Source: Vreelandella halophila (GTDB taxonomy: Bacteria; Pseudomonadota; Gammaproteobacteria; Pseudomonadales; Oleiphilaceae). Taken from it: a stretch of DNA of 64,000 nucleotides. Numbering within the stretch: the first letter of the stretch is position 1; the number at the start of each line of letters is the position of its first letter. Where the stretch lies: NCBI RefSeq assembly GCF_009856365.1, contig NZ_WMEX01000001.1, forward strand, positions 434,001 to 498,000, read 5' to 3'. The position numbers and the translations under genes are program-made. The notes under the pieces were generated by a model. It made no database searches and was not told where the DNA came from. It worked only from the letters and a program-made list of their open reading frames with translations. This document shows positions 1 to 9,618 of this stretch, piece by piece.

Positions 1-203
1 TGGATTCGAGTGTTAAGAACAAGCTGGAGCAGGGCGGTGGTTCGTCCAGTGCGAATGATGGCCGCAAGAAGCGCCCGCTCAAGACCTACCGCAATCCGCA
101 CACCGGCGAAGTGGTCCAGACCCGTGGTGGTAACCACAAGACGCTGAATGCGTGGCGGAAGCAGTATGGCAAGGAAGAGGTTGCCCGCTGGCAGGAGAGC
201 TGA
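1..203 (+). CDS. MvaT/MvaU-like H-NS-family DNA-binding protein, C-terminal part
   Basis: The frame open from base 3 encodes the last 66 residues of a protein that starts outside the window. It contains TYRNPHTGEVVQTRGGNHKT, which matches the C-terminal DNA-binding domain of Pseudomonas MvaT/MvaU. The Gly-Gly-Asn-His segment corresponds to the part of MvaT that enters the minor groove of AT-rich DNA. MvaT proteins are nucleoid-associated xenogeneic silencers that oligomerise through an N-terminal coiled coil, which is not visible here. The family assignment is firm; whether this is the only copy in the genome cannot be seen. Confidence 0.85.
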   Translation, partial: DSSVKNKLEQGGGSSSANDGRKKRPLKTYRNPHTGEVVQTRGGNHKTLNAWRKQYGKEEVARWQES

Positions 204-221
204 GGCAGCTGCATTATGGCT

Positions 222-278
222 GTGGGAGCGGGCTCTAAAGGCGGTCTATAAAAGATCGCGCGTGAGCGCGCTCCTACG
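222..278. repeat. REP-like palindromic repeat, copy 1
   Basis: Two inverted halves, GTGGGAGCGGGC and GCGCGAGCGCGCTCCTAC-like (with GTGAGCGCGCTCCTACG on the right), flank a short spacer. They belong to the same family as the repeats near 9.55, 26.55, 27.8 and 55.8 kb. The element sits in the gap between the mvaT-like gene and manC. It resembles the extragenic palindromes common in Pseudomonas and related bacteria. Confidence 0.6.
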
Positions 279-361
279 GTCTGCATTTGATCCGGGATGG
301 ATTGTTTTCCCGGGCGTTTGGCTGCGGTACCCTTTGGGTCATCAGACAACAGGGAAGAATC

Positions 362-1777
362 ATGCACGCAGTCATCCTTTCCGGTGGTTCCGGTACCCGT
401 CTCTGGCCTCTGTCCCGTGAGGCTTACCCCAAGCAGTTCCTGGCACTGAACACCCACGAATCCCTTCTGGACGAGACCCTGCAGCGTGCCTGTGCGGTGT
501 CCGGCTGTTCGAGTCTGTCCGTGATCACCAATGAGGCACACCGTTTCATTGTGGCGGCGCATCTGCAGCGCTACGGGCAGCAGGCGGAGGCCGGGCGCAT
601 TCTTCTGGAGCCAGTGGGGCGCAACACGGCGCCGGCCATTGCACTGGCAGCACTGCGGATTCAGGAGACGGATCCGGACGGTGTGATGCTGGTGCTGCCG
701 TCGGATCATGTGGTCAAGGACACCCAGGCCTTTGCCCGCGCGGTTCAGGCGGGTGAGGAGGCGGCCCGCGAGGGTCGGCTGGTGACGTTCGGGGTTGTAC
801 CGAACTGTGCGCATACCGGCTATGGTTACATCCGGGCCGAGTCCGAGCAGGTCGCTGGCGGTGCACGGCCTGTGGCGGCATTTGTGGAGAAGCCGGATGC
901 TGCTACGGCCCAGGGGTACCTGGATGACGGCCATTACTACTGGAACAGTGGTATGTTCCTCTTCCGGGCCAGTGACTACCTGGCGGAACTGGAGCGCCAT
1001 CGCCCGGACATCCTGGAGGTCTGCCAGCGGGCCTGGGCTTCACGCCGGGATGATCAGGATTTCGTTCGGGTTTCAGAGGCGGTCTTTGCGGAGTGCCCTG
1101 AAGAGTCCATTGACTATGCGGTGATGGAGCGGACAGAGCGCGCCGTCGTATTGCCGCTGGACGCTGGCTGGAGTGATGTGGGGTCATGGTCATCGCTGTG
1201 GGAACTGCAGGATCAGGATGACGATGGCAATGTCGTTCGCGGTGATGTGATCACTGAGGACGTCCATCAGTCCTATCTCCATTCCGAAGGGCGCCTGGTG
1301 GCGGCAATAGGCGTGGACAACCACGTCATTGTTGAGACGGATGATGTGGTGCTGGTTGCGGATCGCAGCCGGGTACAGGATGTGAAGAAACTGGTGAGCC
1401 GCCTGAAGGACCAGAATCGCGATGAGTACCGCTTCCACCGCAAGGTCCATCGGCCCTGGGGCAGCTATGAGGGCGTGGCCCGCAGCGAGCGTTTCCAGGT
1501 TAAGCGGATAACGGTGGATCCCGGAGCCACACTGTCACTGCAGAAACATCATCATCGCTCGGAACACTGGGTGGTTGTGAGTGGGAGCGCACTGGTTACA
1601 CGTGGTAATGAGGAAACCTTGCTGACCGAGGATGAGTCCACGTATATTCCACTGGGCGTGACCCACCGTCTGTCCAATCCCGGGGTGATCCCCCTGGAGG
1701 TGATTGAGGTGCAGACGGGCAGCTATCTGGGAGAGGACGACATTGTCCGTTTTGAGGACAATTACAACCGCGTCTGA
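362..1777 (+). CDS. manC: Mannose-1-phosphate guanylyltransferase / mannose-6-phosphate isomerase
   Basis: A 471-aa bifunctional type II enzyme that makes GDP-mannose for exopolysaccharide or O-antigen; in Pseudomonas homologues are AlgA, PslB and WbpW. The nucleotidyltransferase signature GGSGTRLWP is at residues 8-16, followed by PKQFL at 23-27 and FVEKPD further on. The C-terminal isomerase cupin begins near residue 364 with RPWGSYEG and contains the metal-binding run QKHHHRSEHW. I chose ATG 362 because the conserved N-terminus MHAVILSGG starts exactly there; the frame runs open further upstream without similarity. It stands alone rather than inside a visible polysaccharide cluster, so the end product is unknown. 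Confidence 0.93.
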   Translation: MHAVILSGGSGTRLWPLSREAYPKQFLALNTHESLLDETLQRACAVSGCSSLSVITNEAHRFIVAAHLQRYGQQAEAGRILLEPVGRNTAPAIALAALRIQETDPDGVMLVLPSDHVVKDTQAFARAVQAGEEAAREGRLVTFGVVPNCAHTGYGYIRAESEQVAGGARPVAAFVEKPDAATAQGYLDDGHYYWNSGMFLFRASDYLAELERHRPDILEVCQRAWASRRDDQDFVRVSEAVFAECPEESIDYAVMERTERAVVLPLDAGWSDVGSWSSLWELQDQDDDGNVVRGDVITEDVHQSYLHSEGRLVAAIGVDNHVIVETDDVVLVADRSRVQDVKKLVSRLKDQNRDEYRFHRKVHRPWGSYEGVARSERFQVKRITVDPGATLSLQKHHHRSEHWVVVSGSALVTRGNEETLLTEDESTYIPLGVTHRLSNPGVIPLEVIEVQTGSYLGEDDIVRFEDNYNRV

Positions 1778-1791
1778 CTGAGATTGACCCC

Positions 1792-1810
1792 GGGCGGCCG
1801 GATGCCGCCC
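1792..1810. other. GC-rich hairpin after manC
   Basis: GGGCGGC and GCCGCCC form a 7-bp perfect stem with a 5-base loop, 15 bases past the manC stop. No T-run follows, so it is a weak or Rho-assisted terminator or an mRNA-stabilising stem rather than a clear intrinsic terminator. Confidence 0.4.
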
Positions 1811-1832
1811 CCACAGACCAGAGGGAATTGGT

Positions 1833-2873
1833 ATGGAAGACTGGCATAACGCCACGGAACCCCTTCTCATCAACACCCCTAATGCTTATCCCGAGCGGAT
1901 TGCGCCTGTTGGCGAAGCGGCACTGGCCCAGTCCCGGCGCCTTGCAGCGCTTGCCGGTTCCGTGCGCGGGCCGATTGAGCTGTGCCGCGGGGGCGCTCTT
2001 GCCTCCAGAGGCCTGGCGGAACACGCCCGTGAGGTGGCGGAAAAGGCCACGGGGTATGAGCATGAGCTCTGGGTAGTGCCCGTACTGGCGCTGATCCGCA
2101 ATGGGGAGGCCGTATGCCGGACCATGGGGGAAATCCGGGCCGCCACTGATGCTGGTGTCTGCTGGTTCCTGCTGGAGTCCACAGGGGCTGAGCTGTTGGC
2201 ATCCGTGGTTCAGGCGGAGGGACTTCTGGCGTGGTCGGAGCTGATCGGTGACCCCTCGATTGCTTTGATGGTTGCCCACGACGGTCCTCCGGAGTCACGG
2301 GTGCCTGCTGGCACACCCCGAATGCGCCACAGCCTGCGGGTGCCTGCCTCCAGTGCGGTGGATGTACTGGCATGGTGCCGGCAGCGCCAGCCGGCGATGG
2401 AGGCGTGGCTTGGCATGAAGGTGGAGCAGTCGGCTATGGAAGTGGCAGTGAGCTCGGCAGCGACCTCCCAGGGAGAGCACAGAACCTTCGGCTCCATGGA
2501 AGAAGGGCTTCTGGGCCAGGAAGCCGACCCGGGGCATGTGCTGTCCGTGCTCAGTGCCGCTGCGGCCATGGTCCGGTTTGAGTGGGCCTGTGGTCCCGTG
2601 CGGCTGGCCCATCTTACCCGCAGGCAGGCCATGGACGAGCAGGCGGAACTGGTGAGCCTGGCACGCGGCGATACCCCCGGGAAGGCCCTGAACCATGATG
2701 CCTCCGTGGAGCGTGCGGCTCTGGACGTGGAGTGGCATGAGACACCACCCGAGCTGATTCTGGATCAGGCTGCAGTGGTTTCCTGGCTGGAGTGTGCAGG
2801 GGCGGCTTCGTCAGCACAGGATGCGTTCTGGTATGATGCGCGCTGCCTGAACAAAGAGGTCACAAGAGAGTAA
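1833..2873 (+). CDS. Hypothetical protein, 346 aa
   Basis: I do not recognise this protein. It has no signal peptide or membrane segment, and is rich in Ala, Glu and Leu with an overall acidic look, consistent with a soluble cytoplasmic protein. A GAGGGA ribosome-binding site lies 6 bases before ATG 1833. It begins 55 bases after manC and ends 8 bases before the cold-shock-domain gene, so it probably shares a transcript with the latter. Codon use is like its neighbours, which supports a real gene. The antisense frames across it are shadows. Confidence 0.7.
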   Translation: MEDWHNATEPLLINTPNAYPERIAPVGEAALAQSRRLAALAGSVRGPIELCRGGALASRGLAEHAREVAEKATGYEHELWVVPVLALIRNGEAVCRTMGEIRAATDAGVCWFLLESTGAELLASVVQAEGLLAWSELIGDPSIALMVAHDGPPESRVPAGTPRMRHSLRVPASSAVDVLAWCRQRQPAMEAWLGMKVEQSAMEVAVSSAATSQGEHRTFGSMEEGLLGQEADPGHVLSVLSAAAAMVRFEWACGPVRLAHLTRRQAMDEQAELVSLARGDTPGKALNHDASVERAALDVEWHETPPELILDQAAVVSWLECAGAASSAQDAFWYDARCLNKEVTRE

Positions 2874-2881
2874 CATCAACC

Positions 2882-3352
2882 ATGCCAATCAATCGCAAAG
2901 CACTTTACGCATCACTGCTGGTCTCCCTGCCGGCGCCGCTCATCCTGGCGCTGATCCCCATGAACGGGAATATCGAGCTGTACCTGGAGACCTCAGCATC
3001 ACTGGTGGACTACCTGCTCGCCTATCTTCTGTTTGTCATCGTGGCGCTGGTGGCGTCCGGTCTTGCCACACGCACGGGGAGCGGTCAGCAGAAGCAGGCC
3101 TCCAAAGGTGGTAAGAGTTCTGGTCGCAGGAAGGGCAAGGACTCGGAAGAGGGCACCGTCAAGTGGTTCAACGTCAAGAAAGGCTTTGGCTTCATCACCC
3201 GTGACAGCGGTGGCGACGTGTTCGTTCACTTCCGTGCTATTCAGGGCGAAGGCCGGCGGGTCCTCCGTCAGGGCCAGCGGGTAAGCTACACCGTGGTCGA
3301 AGCGGAAAAGGGCCTTCAGGCCAACGACGTAACGACCCTCGACGACGACTGA
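2882..3352 (+). CDS. Membrane-anchored cold-shock-domain protein
   Basis: A 156-aa protein with two hydrophobic segments (about residues 7-25 and 40-62), then a basic Gly/Ser/Lys-rich linker (about 65-92), then a complete C-terminal cold-shock domain starting at [15 protein letters not shown]. Both RNA-binding motifs are intact: KGFGFI (RNP1) and DVFVHF (RNP2). The domain would bind single-stranded nucleic acid at the cytoplasmic face of the inner membrane. Free CspA-type proteins are about 70 aa, so the membrane half is an addition seen in some gammaproteobacteria. The ribosome-binding site is weak; the upstream gene ends 8 bases before, which suggests translational coupling. Confidence 0.85.
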   Translation: MPINRKALYASLLVSLPAPLILALIPMNGNIELYLETSASLVDYLLAYLLFVIVALVASGLATRTGSGQQKQASKGGKSSGRRKGKDSEEGTVKWFNVKKGFGFITRDSGGDVFVHFRAIQGEGRRVLRQGQRVSYTVVEAEKGLQANDVTTLDDD

Positions 3353-3370
3353 TTCGTCTCCCTCCGCGGG

Positions 3371-4522
3371 TCAGGCTACCTGGCCCGCGAGCAGTTCCTC
3401 CAGAATCCCCTCGTAGATTCCTGAAAGCATTTCCAGATCGGCGACCGAGACGCACTCATCCGCCTTGTGGATGGTGGCATTGAGCGGGCCGAGTTCCATC
3501 ACCTGGGCGCCGGTGGGCGCGATGAAACGACCATCCGAGGTGCCGCCGCCGGTTGAGAGCGCCGGGCGCTGGCCAGTAGCCTTTTCAATCACGCGCACGG
3601 CGGCATCGATAAAATCGCCGCGTTCCGTGAGAAAGGGCTCCCCGCTGAGGTGCCACTCCAGCTCGTAGTCCAGCCGGTGACGGTCGAGCAGGGTGGTGAC
3701 CCGTTCCCGCAGCCGGGCTTCGGTGACCTCCGTGGAGAAACGGAAGTTGAAGTCCACTTCCATGGAACCGGGGACCACGTTGTTGGCGCCTTCCCCGGCT
3801 TCCACTCGGGTGATCTGGAAGCTGGTGGGCGGGAAGTGGTCATTGCCCGTATCCCATTCGGTATTGATCAGATCGGCCAGCGCGGGGGCGGCCCGGTGCA
3901 CCGGGTTGTCCGCGAACTGGGGGTAGGCCACATGGCCCTGGGTGCCTCGAACGCGCAGCTTGCCGGAGAGAGAGCCACGGCGTCCGTTCTTGATGGTGTC
4001 GGCCACCCGCTTGCTGCTGGAGGGCTCGCCCACCAGGCACCAGTCCGGGCGGATGCCCTTTTCGGAGAGGGCATCCACCACGCGGCGGGTACCGTCCCGC
4101 GCAGGGCCTTCCTCGTCACTGGTCAGAAGCAGGGCAATGCTGCCCCGGTGCTCCGGGTAACGGACCACAAAGCGCTCCGTTGCCGTCACGAATGCCGCCA
4201 CCGAGCCCTTCATGTCCGCCGCGCCCCGACCGTAGAGCATGCCATCACGCTCGGTGGGCTCAAAGGCCGGGGTGGTCCAGTCGTTTTCCGGACCCGGGGG
4301 TACCACGTCTGTGTGGCCTGCGAATACGAACAGCGGGCCACCCCCGCCACGGCGAAGCCAGAGGTTGCGGACTTCCCCGAACGGGTAGTCTTCCCCTCTG
4401 AAGCCTGCCTCAGCCAGGCGTTCTGTCAGCATCGGCTGGCAGCCGGCGTCGTCCGGCGTAACCGAGGCCCGGCTGATCAGCTCCCGGGCCAGTTCGAGGG
4501 TGGCGCTGCGCGGCTCGCTCAT
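3371..4522 (-). CDS. dapE: Succinyl-diaminopimelate desuccinylase
   Basis: M20 metallopeptidase that hydrolyses N-succinyl-LL-diaminopimelate in lysine and peptidoglycan synthesis. The di-zinc motifs are visible: [19 protein letters not shown] and TSDEEGPA. I chose the ATG at 4522, 8 bases after the dapD stop, because the product then starts [16 protein letters not shown] as the family does; a longer frame would run into dapD. That gives 383 aa, close to the usual 375-385. Only 18 bases separate its stop from that of the convergent cold-shock gene. Confidence 0.95.
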   Translation of the reverse strand: MSEPRSATLELARELISRASVTPDDAGCQPMLTERLAEAGFRGEDYPFGEVRNLWLRRGGGGPLFVFAGHTDVVPPGPENDWTTPAFEPTERDGMLYGRGAADMKGSVAAFVTATERFVVRYPEHRGSIALLLTSDEEGPARDGTRRVVDALSEKGIRPDWCLVGEPSSSKRVADTIKNGRRGSLSGKLRVRGTQGHVAYPQFADNPVHRAAPALADLINTEWDTGNDHFPPTSFQITRVEAGEGANNVVPGSMEVDFNFRFSTEVTEARLRERVTTLLDRHRLDYELEWHLSGEPFLTERGDFIDAAVRVIEKATGQRPALSTGGGTSDGRFIAPTGAQVMELGPLNATIHKADECVSVADLEMLSGIYEGILEELLAGQVA

Positions 4523-4530
4523 TCGCTCAC

Positions 4531-5562
4531 TCAGTTGTTGGCGTGGAGTTCTTCGTTCAGCGTAATCGCTGTCTTGTTGGTCCGGCACTCGACCGCCCCG
4601 GTCTCGGAGTTGCGGCGGAACAGCAGGTCAGCCTGCCCGGCCAGGTCACGGGCTTTAACGGTCTGAACATGCTCGCCACTGTCATCCAGCACCTGTACCT
4701 TGGTGCCGGCGGTGACATAGAGGCCGGCTTCCACCGTGCAGCGGTCACCCAGAGGGATACCAATGCCGGCATTGGCGCCCAGCAGGCAGTTCTCACCCAG
4801 CGAGATGATGATGTTGCCGCCGCCGGAGAGCGTGCCCATAGTGGACGAGCCACCGCCCAGGTCCGAGCCCTGCCCCACGACCACGCCGGCCGAGATACGG
4901 CCCTCGATCATGGACTTGCCTTCGGTGCCGGCGTTGAAGTTGATGAAGCCCTCGTGCATCACGGTTGTGCCTTCGCCCACATAGGCGCCCAGGCGCACGC
5001 GGGCGGTATCCGCGATCCGCACGCCTTTCGGGACCACGTAGTCGGTCATGGGCGGGAACTTGTCCACGGCCTTCACTTCCAGAACCCGGCCGGCGGCACG
5101 CGCCTGGAGCTGGCGCTGGGGGAGTTCCTCAAGGTCGATGGCTCCCTCGTTGGTCCAGGCCAGGTTCGGCAGCAGCGGAAAAATGCCCTTGAGGTTCACG
5201 CCATGGGGCTTCACCAGCCGGTGGGAAAGCAGGTGGAGCTTGAGGTAGACCTCCGGGGTGCTGCTCGCCTCGGCGTCGGTGTCCAGAAGCGTTACAACCA
5301 CTGGCAGCGAACTCTCACTGGCCTGATCGGCGAGCGCCCCAAGGTCCGCGTAGCCGGCTTCCTCCAGCCGGTCCGCCAGGGTCTGAAGCTGGTTGGCGTC
5401 GGCATCCGCGGCCGCGTTGCCTTCGCCTAGACCCTCAATGTTGTCGCGCACGATCCCGACCAGTGTACTGTCGGGGTCATGAATGGGCTGCTGGTAATAC
5501 ACCTCCAGCCATTCGTGTTTCTGGTTGCGGGTGCCGATGCCAATGCCGAATGCGAAGCTCAT
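4531..5562 (-). CDS. dapD: 2,3,4,5-tetrahydropyridine-2,6-dicarboxylate N-succinyltransferase
   Basis: Transfers succinyl from succinyl-CoA to tetrahydrodipicolinate, the step before DapC. At 343 aa it is the long Pseudomonas-type DapD rather than the 274-aa enterobacterial form. A left-handed beta-helix section carries the hexapeptide-like stretch from about residue 195 ([20 protein letters not shown]). AGGAGA precedes ATG 5562 at good spacing. It lies 18 bases downstream of dapC and 8 bases upstream of dapE, forming a pathway-ordered operon. Confidence 0.95.
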   Translation of the reverse strand: MSFAFGIGIGTRNQKHEWLEVYYQQPIHDPDSTLVGIVRDNIEGLGEGNAAADADANQLQTLADRLEEAGYADLGALADQASESSLPVVVTLLDTDAEASSTPEVYLKLHLLSHRLVKPHGVNLKGIFPLLPNLAWTNEGAIDLEELPQRQLQARAAGRVLEVKAVDKFPPMTDYVVPKGVRIADTARVRLGAYVGEGTTVMHEGFINFNAGTEGKSMIEGRISAGVVVGQGSDLGGGSSTMGTLSGGGNIIISLGENCLLGANAGIGIPLGDRCTVEAGLYVTAGTKVQVLDDSGEHVQTVKARDLAGQADLLFRRNSETGAVECRTNKTAITLNEELHANN

Positions 5563-5580
5563 GGTCCTGGTTCTCTCCTG

Positions 5581-6792
5581 TTAGATGGATCCGTTCTGTG
5601 TCCGGCGTTCAATGAAGCGGGCGATGCGCTGCGCGGCTTCCACGCATTCCTCCTGAGAGGCGACCAGCGCCATGCGGACCCGGTTTTCGCCGGGGTTCAC
5701 GCCGTCGCTGGTGCGTGACAGATAGCGCCCCGGCAGTACGGTGACATTTTCCTCGTTGTAGAGCGCTCTGGCAAAGGTCTCGTCGTCCATGGGCGTGCGT
5801 GGCCAGAGGTAGAAGCCGGCCTCGGGACGTGCCACGTCCAGCCAGGGCGCCAGGATGGGAAGTACAGCATCGAACTTGGCCCGATAGGCCTCGCGGTTGG
5901 CCTGGACGTGTGCCTCATCATTCCAGGCGGTGATGCTGGCCTGCTGGTGATGGATGGGCATGGCGCAGCCGTGGTAGGTGCGGTAGCGCAGGAAGCGGGC
6001 CAGGCAGTCCGCATCCCCGGCGACGAACCCCGAGCGCAGGCCCGGCAGGTTGCTGCGCTTGGACAGGCTGTGGAATACCACGCAGCGGCGGTAGTCGTCG
6101 CGGTCGAGCCGTCGGCAGGCCTCGAGCATGCCGAGCGGCGGCTCGACTTCAGGGTGGTAAATCTCCGAGTAGCACTCGTCCGCCGCGATCACAAAGTCAT
6201 GCCGGTCCGCCAGTTCCAGCAGCTGGCGGTAGTCCTCAAGGCCCATGACCGCCCCGTTGGGGTTGCCCGGTGAACACAGATAGACCAGCTCACACCGGTC
6301 CCAGGTGGCAGCCGGCACACTGCTGAAATCGGGCAGGCCTCCGCCATTCCGCGTGCTGTTGACGAAATACGGCTGGGCGCCGGCCAGAAGGGCCGCCCCC
6401 TCGTAGATCTGGTAGAAGGGATTGGGGCTGACTACCAGTGAATCCGGGGTGCCGGACAGCATGGCCTGGGCAAAGGAAAAGAGGCCTTCGCGGGTGCCGT
6501 TGAGGGGCAGGAGCTGGGTGTCAGGGTCCAGGTTGCCCGTCCCGAGATTGAAGCGGCGCGTGGCCCAGGTCGCGATGGCCTCCCGCAGTTCAGGCAGGCC
6601 CTTTGTGGCGGGGTATCGGGCCACGTCCGCGAGGCTGTCACGCAGGGTATCCAGCACGGAAGCCGGCGCCGGGTGTTTGGGTTCGCCAATGGAAAGGGCG
6701 ATGTGCGCCTGCTCTGGCGGTTGCGTCCCCTCAAACAGCTGGGCCAGCTTCTGGAACGGGTAGGGGTGGAGGTCGTCGAGCTTCGGGTTCAT
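5581..6792 (-). CDS. dapC: Succinyldiaminopimelate transaminase
   Basis: A 403-aa class I/II PLP aminotransferase that converts N-succinyl-2-amino-6-ketopimelate to succinyl-DAP. The PLP lysine is in SLSKRSNLPGLRSGF, and the cofactor-contact motif SPGNPNGAVMG is present. The start at 6792 is set by an ATGA overlap with the glnD stop and an AGGAA ribosome-binding site inside glnD. Location directly upstream of dapD supports DapC over other fold-type I transaminases. Confidence 0.92.
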   Translation of the reverse strand: MNPKLDDLHPYPFQKLAQLFEGTQPPEQAHIALSIGEPKHPAPASVLDTLRDSLADVARYPATKGLPELREAIATWATRRFNLGTGNLDPDTQLLPLNGTREGLFSFAQAMLSGTPDSLVVSPNPFYQIYEGAALLAGAQPYFVNSTRNGGGLPDFSSVPAATWDRCELVYLCSPGNPNGAVMGLEDYRQLLELADRHDFVIAADECYSEIYHPEVEPPLGMLEACRRLDRDDYRRCVVFHSLSKRSNLPGLRSGFVAGDADCLARFLRYRTYHGCAMPIHHQQASITAWNDEAHVQANREAYRAKFDAVLPILAPWLDVARPEAGFYLWPRTPMDDETFARALYNEENVTVLPGRYLSRTSDGVNPGENRVRMALVASQEECVEAAQRIARFIERRTQNGSI

Positions 6793-9509
6793 ATCGTGAT
6801 TTCCTGTTCGCTGTGGCCATTGAGACCGGCCACTTCGTCCAGCTGCTGGCACAGCGCCTGGCGCACGGACTCACAGGCTTCCGGATCTTCCACCGGGTTG
6901 CCGCGTTCATCGGTCACGAAGAAGATGTCCTCCACCCGTTCGCCCAGGGTGGCGATCTTGGCGCTGACCAGCCGCATGTGGTGGTCCAGCAGGATGCGGC
7001 CGATGCGCGCCAGAAGGCCGGGGCGATCCGGTGTGACCACTTCCAGCATGGTGCGGTGGTTGGCCGTGTCCGTTGAGATGGTCACTTTCGTGGGGAAGGC
7101 GAAGTGCTTGAGCTTGCGCGGCACACGGCGCTCGATGATGGCCGGGTAGTCGTCCGGGTCGTCCAGCTCCTCCACCAGCCGGTCCCGGATGTGGTCCCGG
7201 CGCTCCGGGTCCTTGCCCAGGGGCTGGCCCTGCTCGTCCACCACCACGTAGCTGCTCAGGTTGTAGGGGCCCTCGCCCGAGAGGATGCGGGCGTCGACGA
7301 TGTTCAAGTGCAGCTGCTCCAGTACCGCCGTGGTGGCGGCGAAGAGGGCGGCCCGGTCGCGCATGTAGATGATGATGTGGGTGTAGCCGTCCGTGGGGCC
7401 GCCGGTGGTATCCCGGATCATCACCAGCGGGTCCGGGTTGTCGCCGTGGCGGATGATGGCGGCGCTCTGCCAGACGATGTCGACCGTGGCGTCCTGCAGG
7501 AAGAAGTCATCGTCCAGGGTGTTCCAGACCCGGTCGATCTGCTCGTTGCTGTAGCCCTGGCTGCGCAGCATGTCCCGGGCTTCCTCGCAGGTGGCGCGGA
7601 TCCAGTCGTTGCGGTCGAAGGGGCTGTCGATGCCCTGGCGCAGGACCCGGCGTGTCTCGATGTAGAGCTGGCGCAGCAGCGAATCCCGCCAGGTGTTCCA
7701 CAGGTTCGGGTTGGTGGCGGCGATGTCGCACACGGTCAGGATGTAGAGATAGACCAGGTGTACCTTGGACGGGATCTTGCGCGCGAACTCGCGGATGATG
7801 GCCGGGTCCGAGATGTCGCATTTCTGCGCGGTGAGCGACATCAGCAGGTGGTTCTCGATCAGCCAGGCTACCAGTTTGGTGTCCCGGTCGCTCAGGTGGT
7901 GCTGTTCGCAGAAGCGGGCGGCATCGATGGCGCCGAGCTCCGAATGGTCGCCGCCACGGCCCTTGGCGACATCGTGGAACAGGCCGGCCACATACAGCAG
8001 TTCCGGTTTGGGCAGCTGGTGGCTCAGCCGTGAGGCCAGCGGGAACTGCTCACGGCCCTCGGTGGTCTGCATGTGCACCATGTTGCCGATTACCCGCAGG
8101 GTATGGGCGTCCACCGTGTAGACGTGGAACAGGTCGTACTGCATCTGCCCGATGATGTTGCCGAACTCCGGGAGGTAGCGCCCGAGGACGTTGTAACGCT
8201 TCATGTAGGACAGGGTGGTGTCCAGTTCGTGGGGCGTGCGCAGCAGTTCCATGAACAGCGTGGTGCAGGCCAGGTTCTGGCGGAAGGCATCGTCAATCAG
8301 GTGCCGGTGGGCCCGGATGGCCCGGATGGTCGGGGCCCGGATGCCTTTCACTTCCGGGTGCTGGGCCAGAACCACGAAGATCTCCAGCAGCGCGTAGGGC
8401 GCATAGGCGAAGACCTGGGTGTTGGTGGCCTCAAGATAGCCATTACGGATCTGGAAGCGGCGGTTGACCGGCTGGATCTGCTCCGGTTCGTCCGCACGCA
8501 GGATCTCTTCATCCAGATGCTGCAGGATCACATCCGTGAGCTCCGCCAGTGCCAGCACCCTGCGGTAGTAGGCCTGCATCATCAGTTCCACGCCCAGGCG
8601 CCCATGGTGTTCCTCGAAGCCGAGCATGCGGGCGAGATCCGGCTGATAGTCAAACAGCAGCCGGTTCTCGTTGCGTCCGGCGAGGATCTGCAGACCGAAG
8701 CGCAGCTGCCACAGGAACGTCTCACCCTCGCGCAGGATCTCGAATTCCTCGTCTGAGAGGATGGCGAAGTGCATCAGGTCGGATGGGTCATCCAGCCCGA
8801 AGTGGCGGCGGGCCACCCAGATGATGGTCTGGATGTCGCGCAGCGCGCCGGGTGAGGCCTTGAGGTTGGGCTCCAGATTGTATTCGGTGGCCCCGTACTT
8901 GCCGTGGCGCTGCTGCTGCTCGCGGCGCTTGGCGGCGAAATACGCACGGTCGGAGAGGGTGTCGCTCGAGTACACACGCTTGCGGAGCTGCCTGGGGAGC
9001 TCGGTGTTGCCGGCGATCAGCCGGGTTTCAAGCATATTGGTGAGGATGGTGGCGTCCTCGCGCGCGGTGGATACGCACTCTTCAATGCTGCGCACACTGT
9101 GGCCGATGTCCAGGCCCAGATCCCAGAGCAGGGTCAGGAAGTCGGAGAGGGCTTCTTCGTGCGCCTGGGCTCCGGCTTCCCCGGTCAGGATCAGAAGGTC
9201 GATATCCGACCAGGGGTGCAGTTCGCCACGGCCATAACCGCCGACGGCCACCAGGGAAAGATCCTGAGCTTCCCCCAGGGGCGAGTGTTCCCAGAGCAGT
9301 GCCAGCACGGTATCCATGATGCGGGCACGACCGTGCACCAGTGAGCGCACATCGGTACCGGCACGGAAAGCATCCGCCATGACCTTCTGAAGGCGCTCAA
9401 GATGGCGGCGTACCGGCACACCGGGGGAGGCCGCATTCTGGATTTCGTCCGCCAGCGCGGTGGCATCCAGGTGCTGGTCCGGATCGAAAACGGGCGCCGA
9501 GTGATCCAT
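6789..9509 (-). CDS. glnD: Bifunctional uridylyltransferase / uridylyl-removing enzyme (PII signalling)
   Basis: About 906 aa. It senses glutamine and modifies or demodifies PII proteins. The N-terminal nucleotidyltransferase motif GGYGRGELHPWSDIDL is at about residues 90-105. The HD hydrolase motif LFHDVAKGRGGDH is near 508, and two ACT domains close the protein (from about 700 and 820), where glutamine binds. I prefer ATG 9509 because GAGG precedes it; the in-frame ATG at 9524 lacks a ribosome-binding site and abuts a REP-like repeat. It is cotranscribed with dapC by a 4-base overlap. Confidence 0.95.
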   Translation of the reverse strand: MDHSAPVFDPDQHLDATALADEIQNAASPGVPVRRHLERLQKVMADAFRAGTDVRSLVHGRARIMDTVLALLWEHSPLGEAQDLSLVAVGGYGRGELHPWSDIDLLILTGEAGAQAHEEALSDFLTLLWDLGLDIGHSVRSIEECVSTAREDATILTNMLETRLIAGNTELPRQLRKRVYSSDTLSDRAYFAAKRREQQQRHGKYGATEYNLEPNLKASPGALRDIQTIIWVARRHFGLDDPSDLMHFAILSDEEFEILREGETFLWQLRFGLQILAGRNENRLLFDYQPDLARMLGFEEHHGRLGVELMMQAYYRRVLALAELTDVILQHLDEEILRADEPEQIQPVNRRFQIRNGYLEATNTQVFAYAPYALLEIFVVLAQHPEVKGIRAPTIRAIRAHRHLIDDAFRQNLACTTLFMELLRTPHELDTTLSYMKRYNVLGRYLPEFGNIIGQMQYDLFHVYTVDAHTLRVIGNMVHMQTTEGREQFPLASRLSHQLPKPELLYVAGLFHDVAKGRGGDHSELGAIDAARFCEQHHLSDRDTKLVAWLIENHLLMSLTAQKCDISDPAIIREFARKIPSKVHLVYLYILTVCDIAATNPNLWNTWRDSLLRQLYIETRRVLRQGIDSPFDRNDWIRATCEEARDMLRSQGYSNEQIDRVWNTLDDDFFLQDATVDIVWQSAAIIRHGDNPDPLVMIRDTTGGPTDGYTHIIIYMRDRAALFAATTAVLEQLHLNIVDARILSGEGPYNLSSYVVVDEQGQPLGKDPERRDHIRDRLVEELDDPDDYPAIIERRVPRKLKHFAFPTKVTISTDTANHRTMLEVVTPDRPGLLARIGRILLDHHMRLVSAKIATLGERVEDIFFVTDERGNPVEDPEACESVRQALCQQLDEVAGLNGHSEQEITI

Positions 9510-9532
9510 CGGTGACTGCCTCATGGGTCAGG

Positions 9533-9614
9533 GTAGGAGCGGCCATGGCCGCGATGGTCCTTCCACGGTGCTCTGATCGCGGTTCAGGCGCGGTTCGCGC
9601 GAGCGCGCTCCTAC
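9533..9614. repeat. REP-like palindromic repeat, copy 2
   Basis: A left half GTAGGAGCGGCCATGGCCGC and a right half GCGCGAGCGCGCTCCTAC face each other across about 45 bases. The pair fills the gap between map and glnD, both on the minus strand, and ends 5 bases from the map stop codon. It could act as an mRNA stabiliser or weak terminator between the two genes. Confidence 0.65.
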
Positions 9615-9618
9615 GGGA

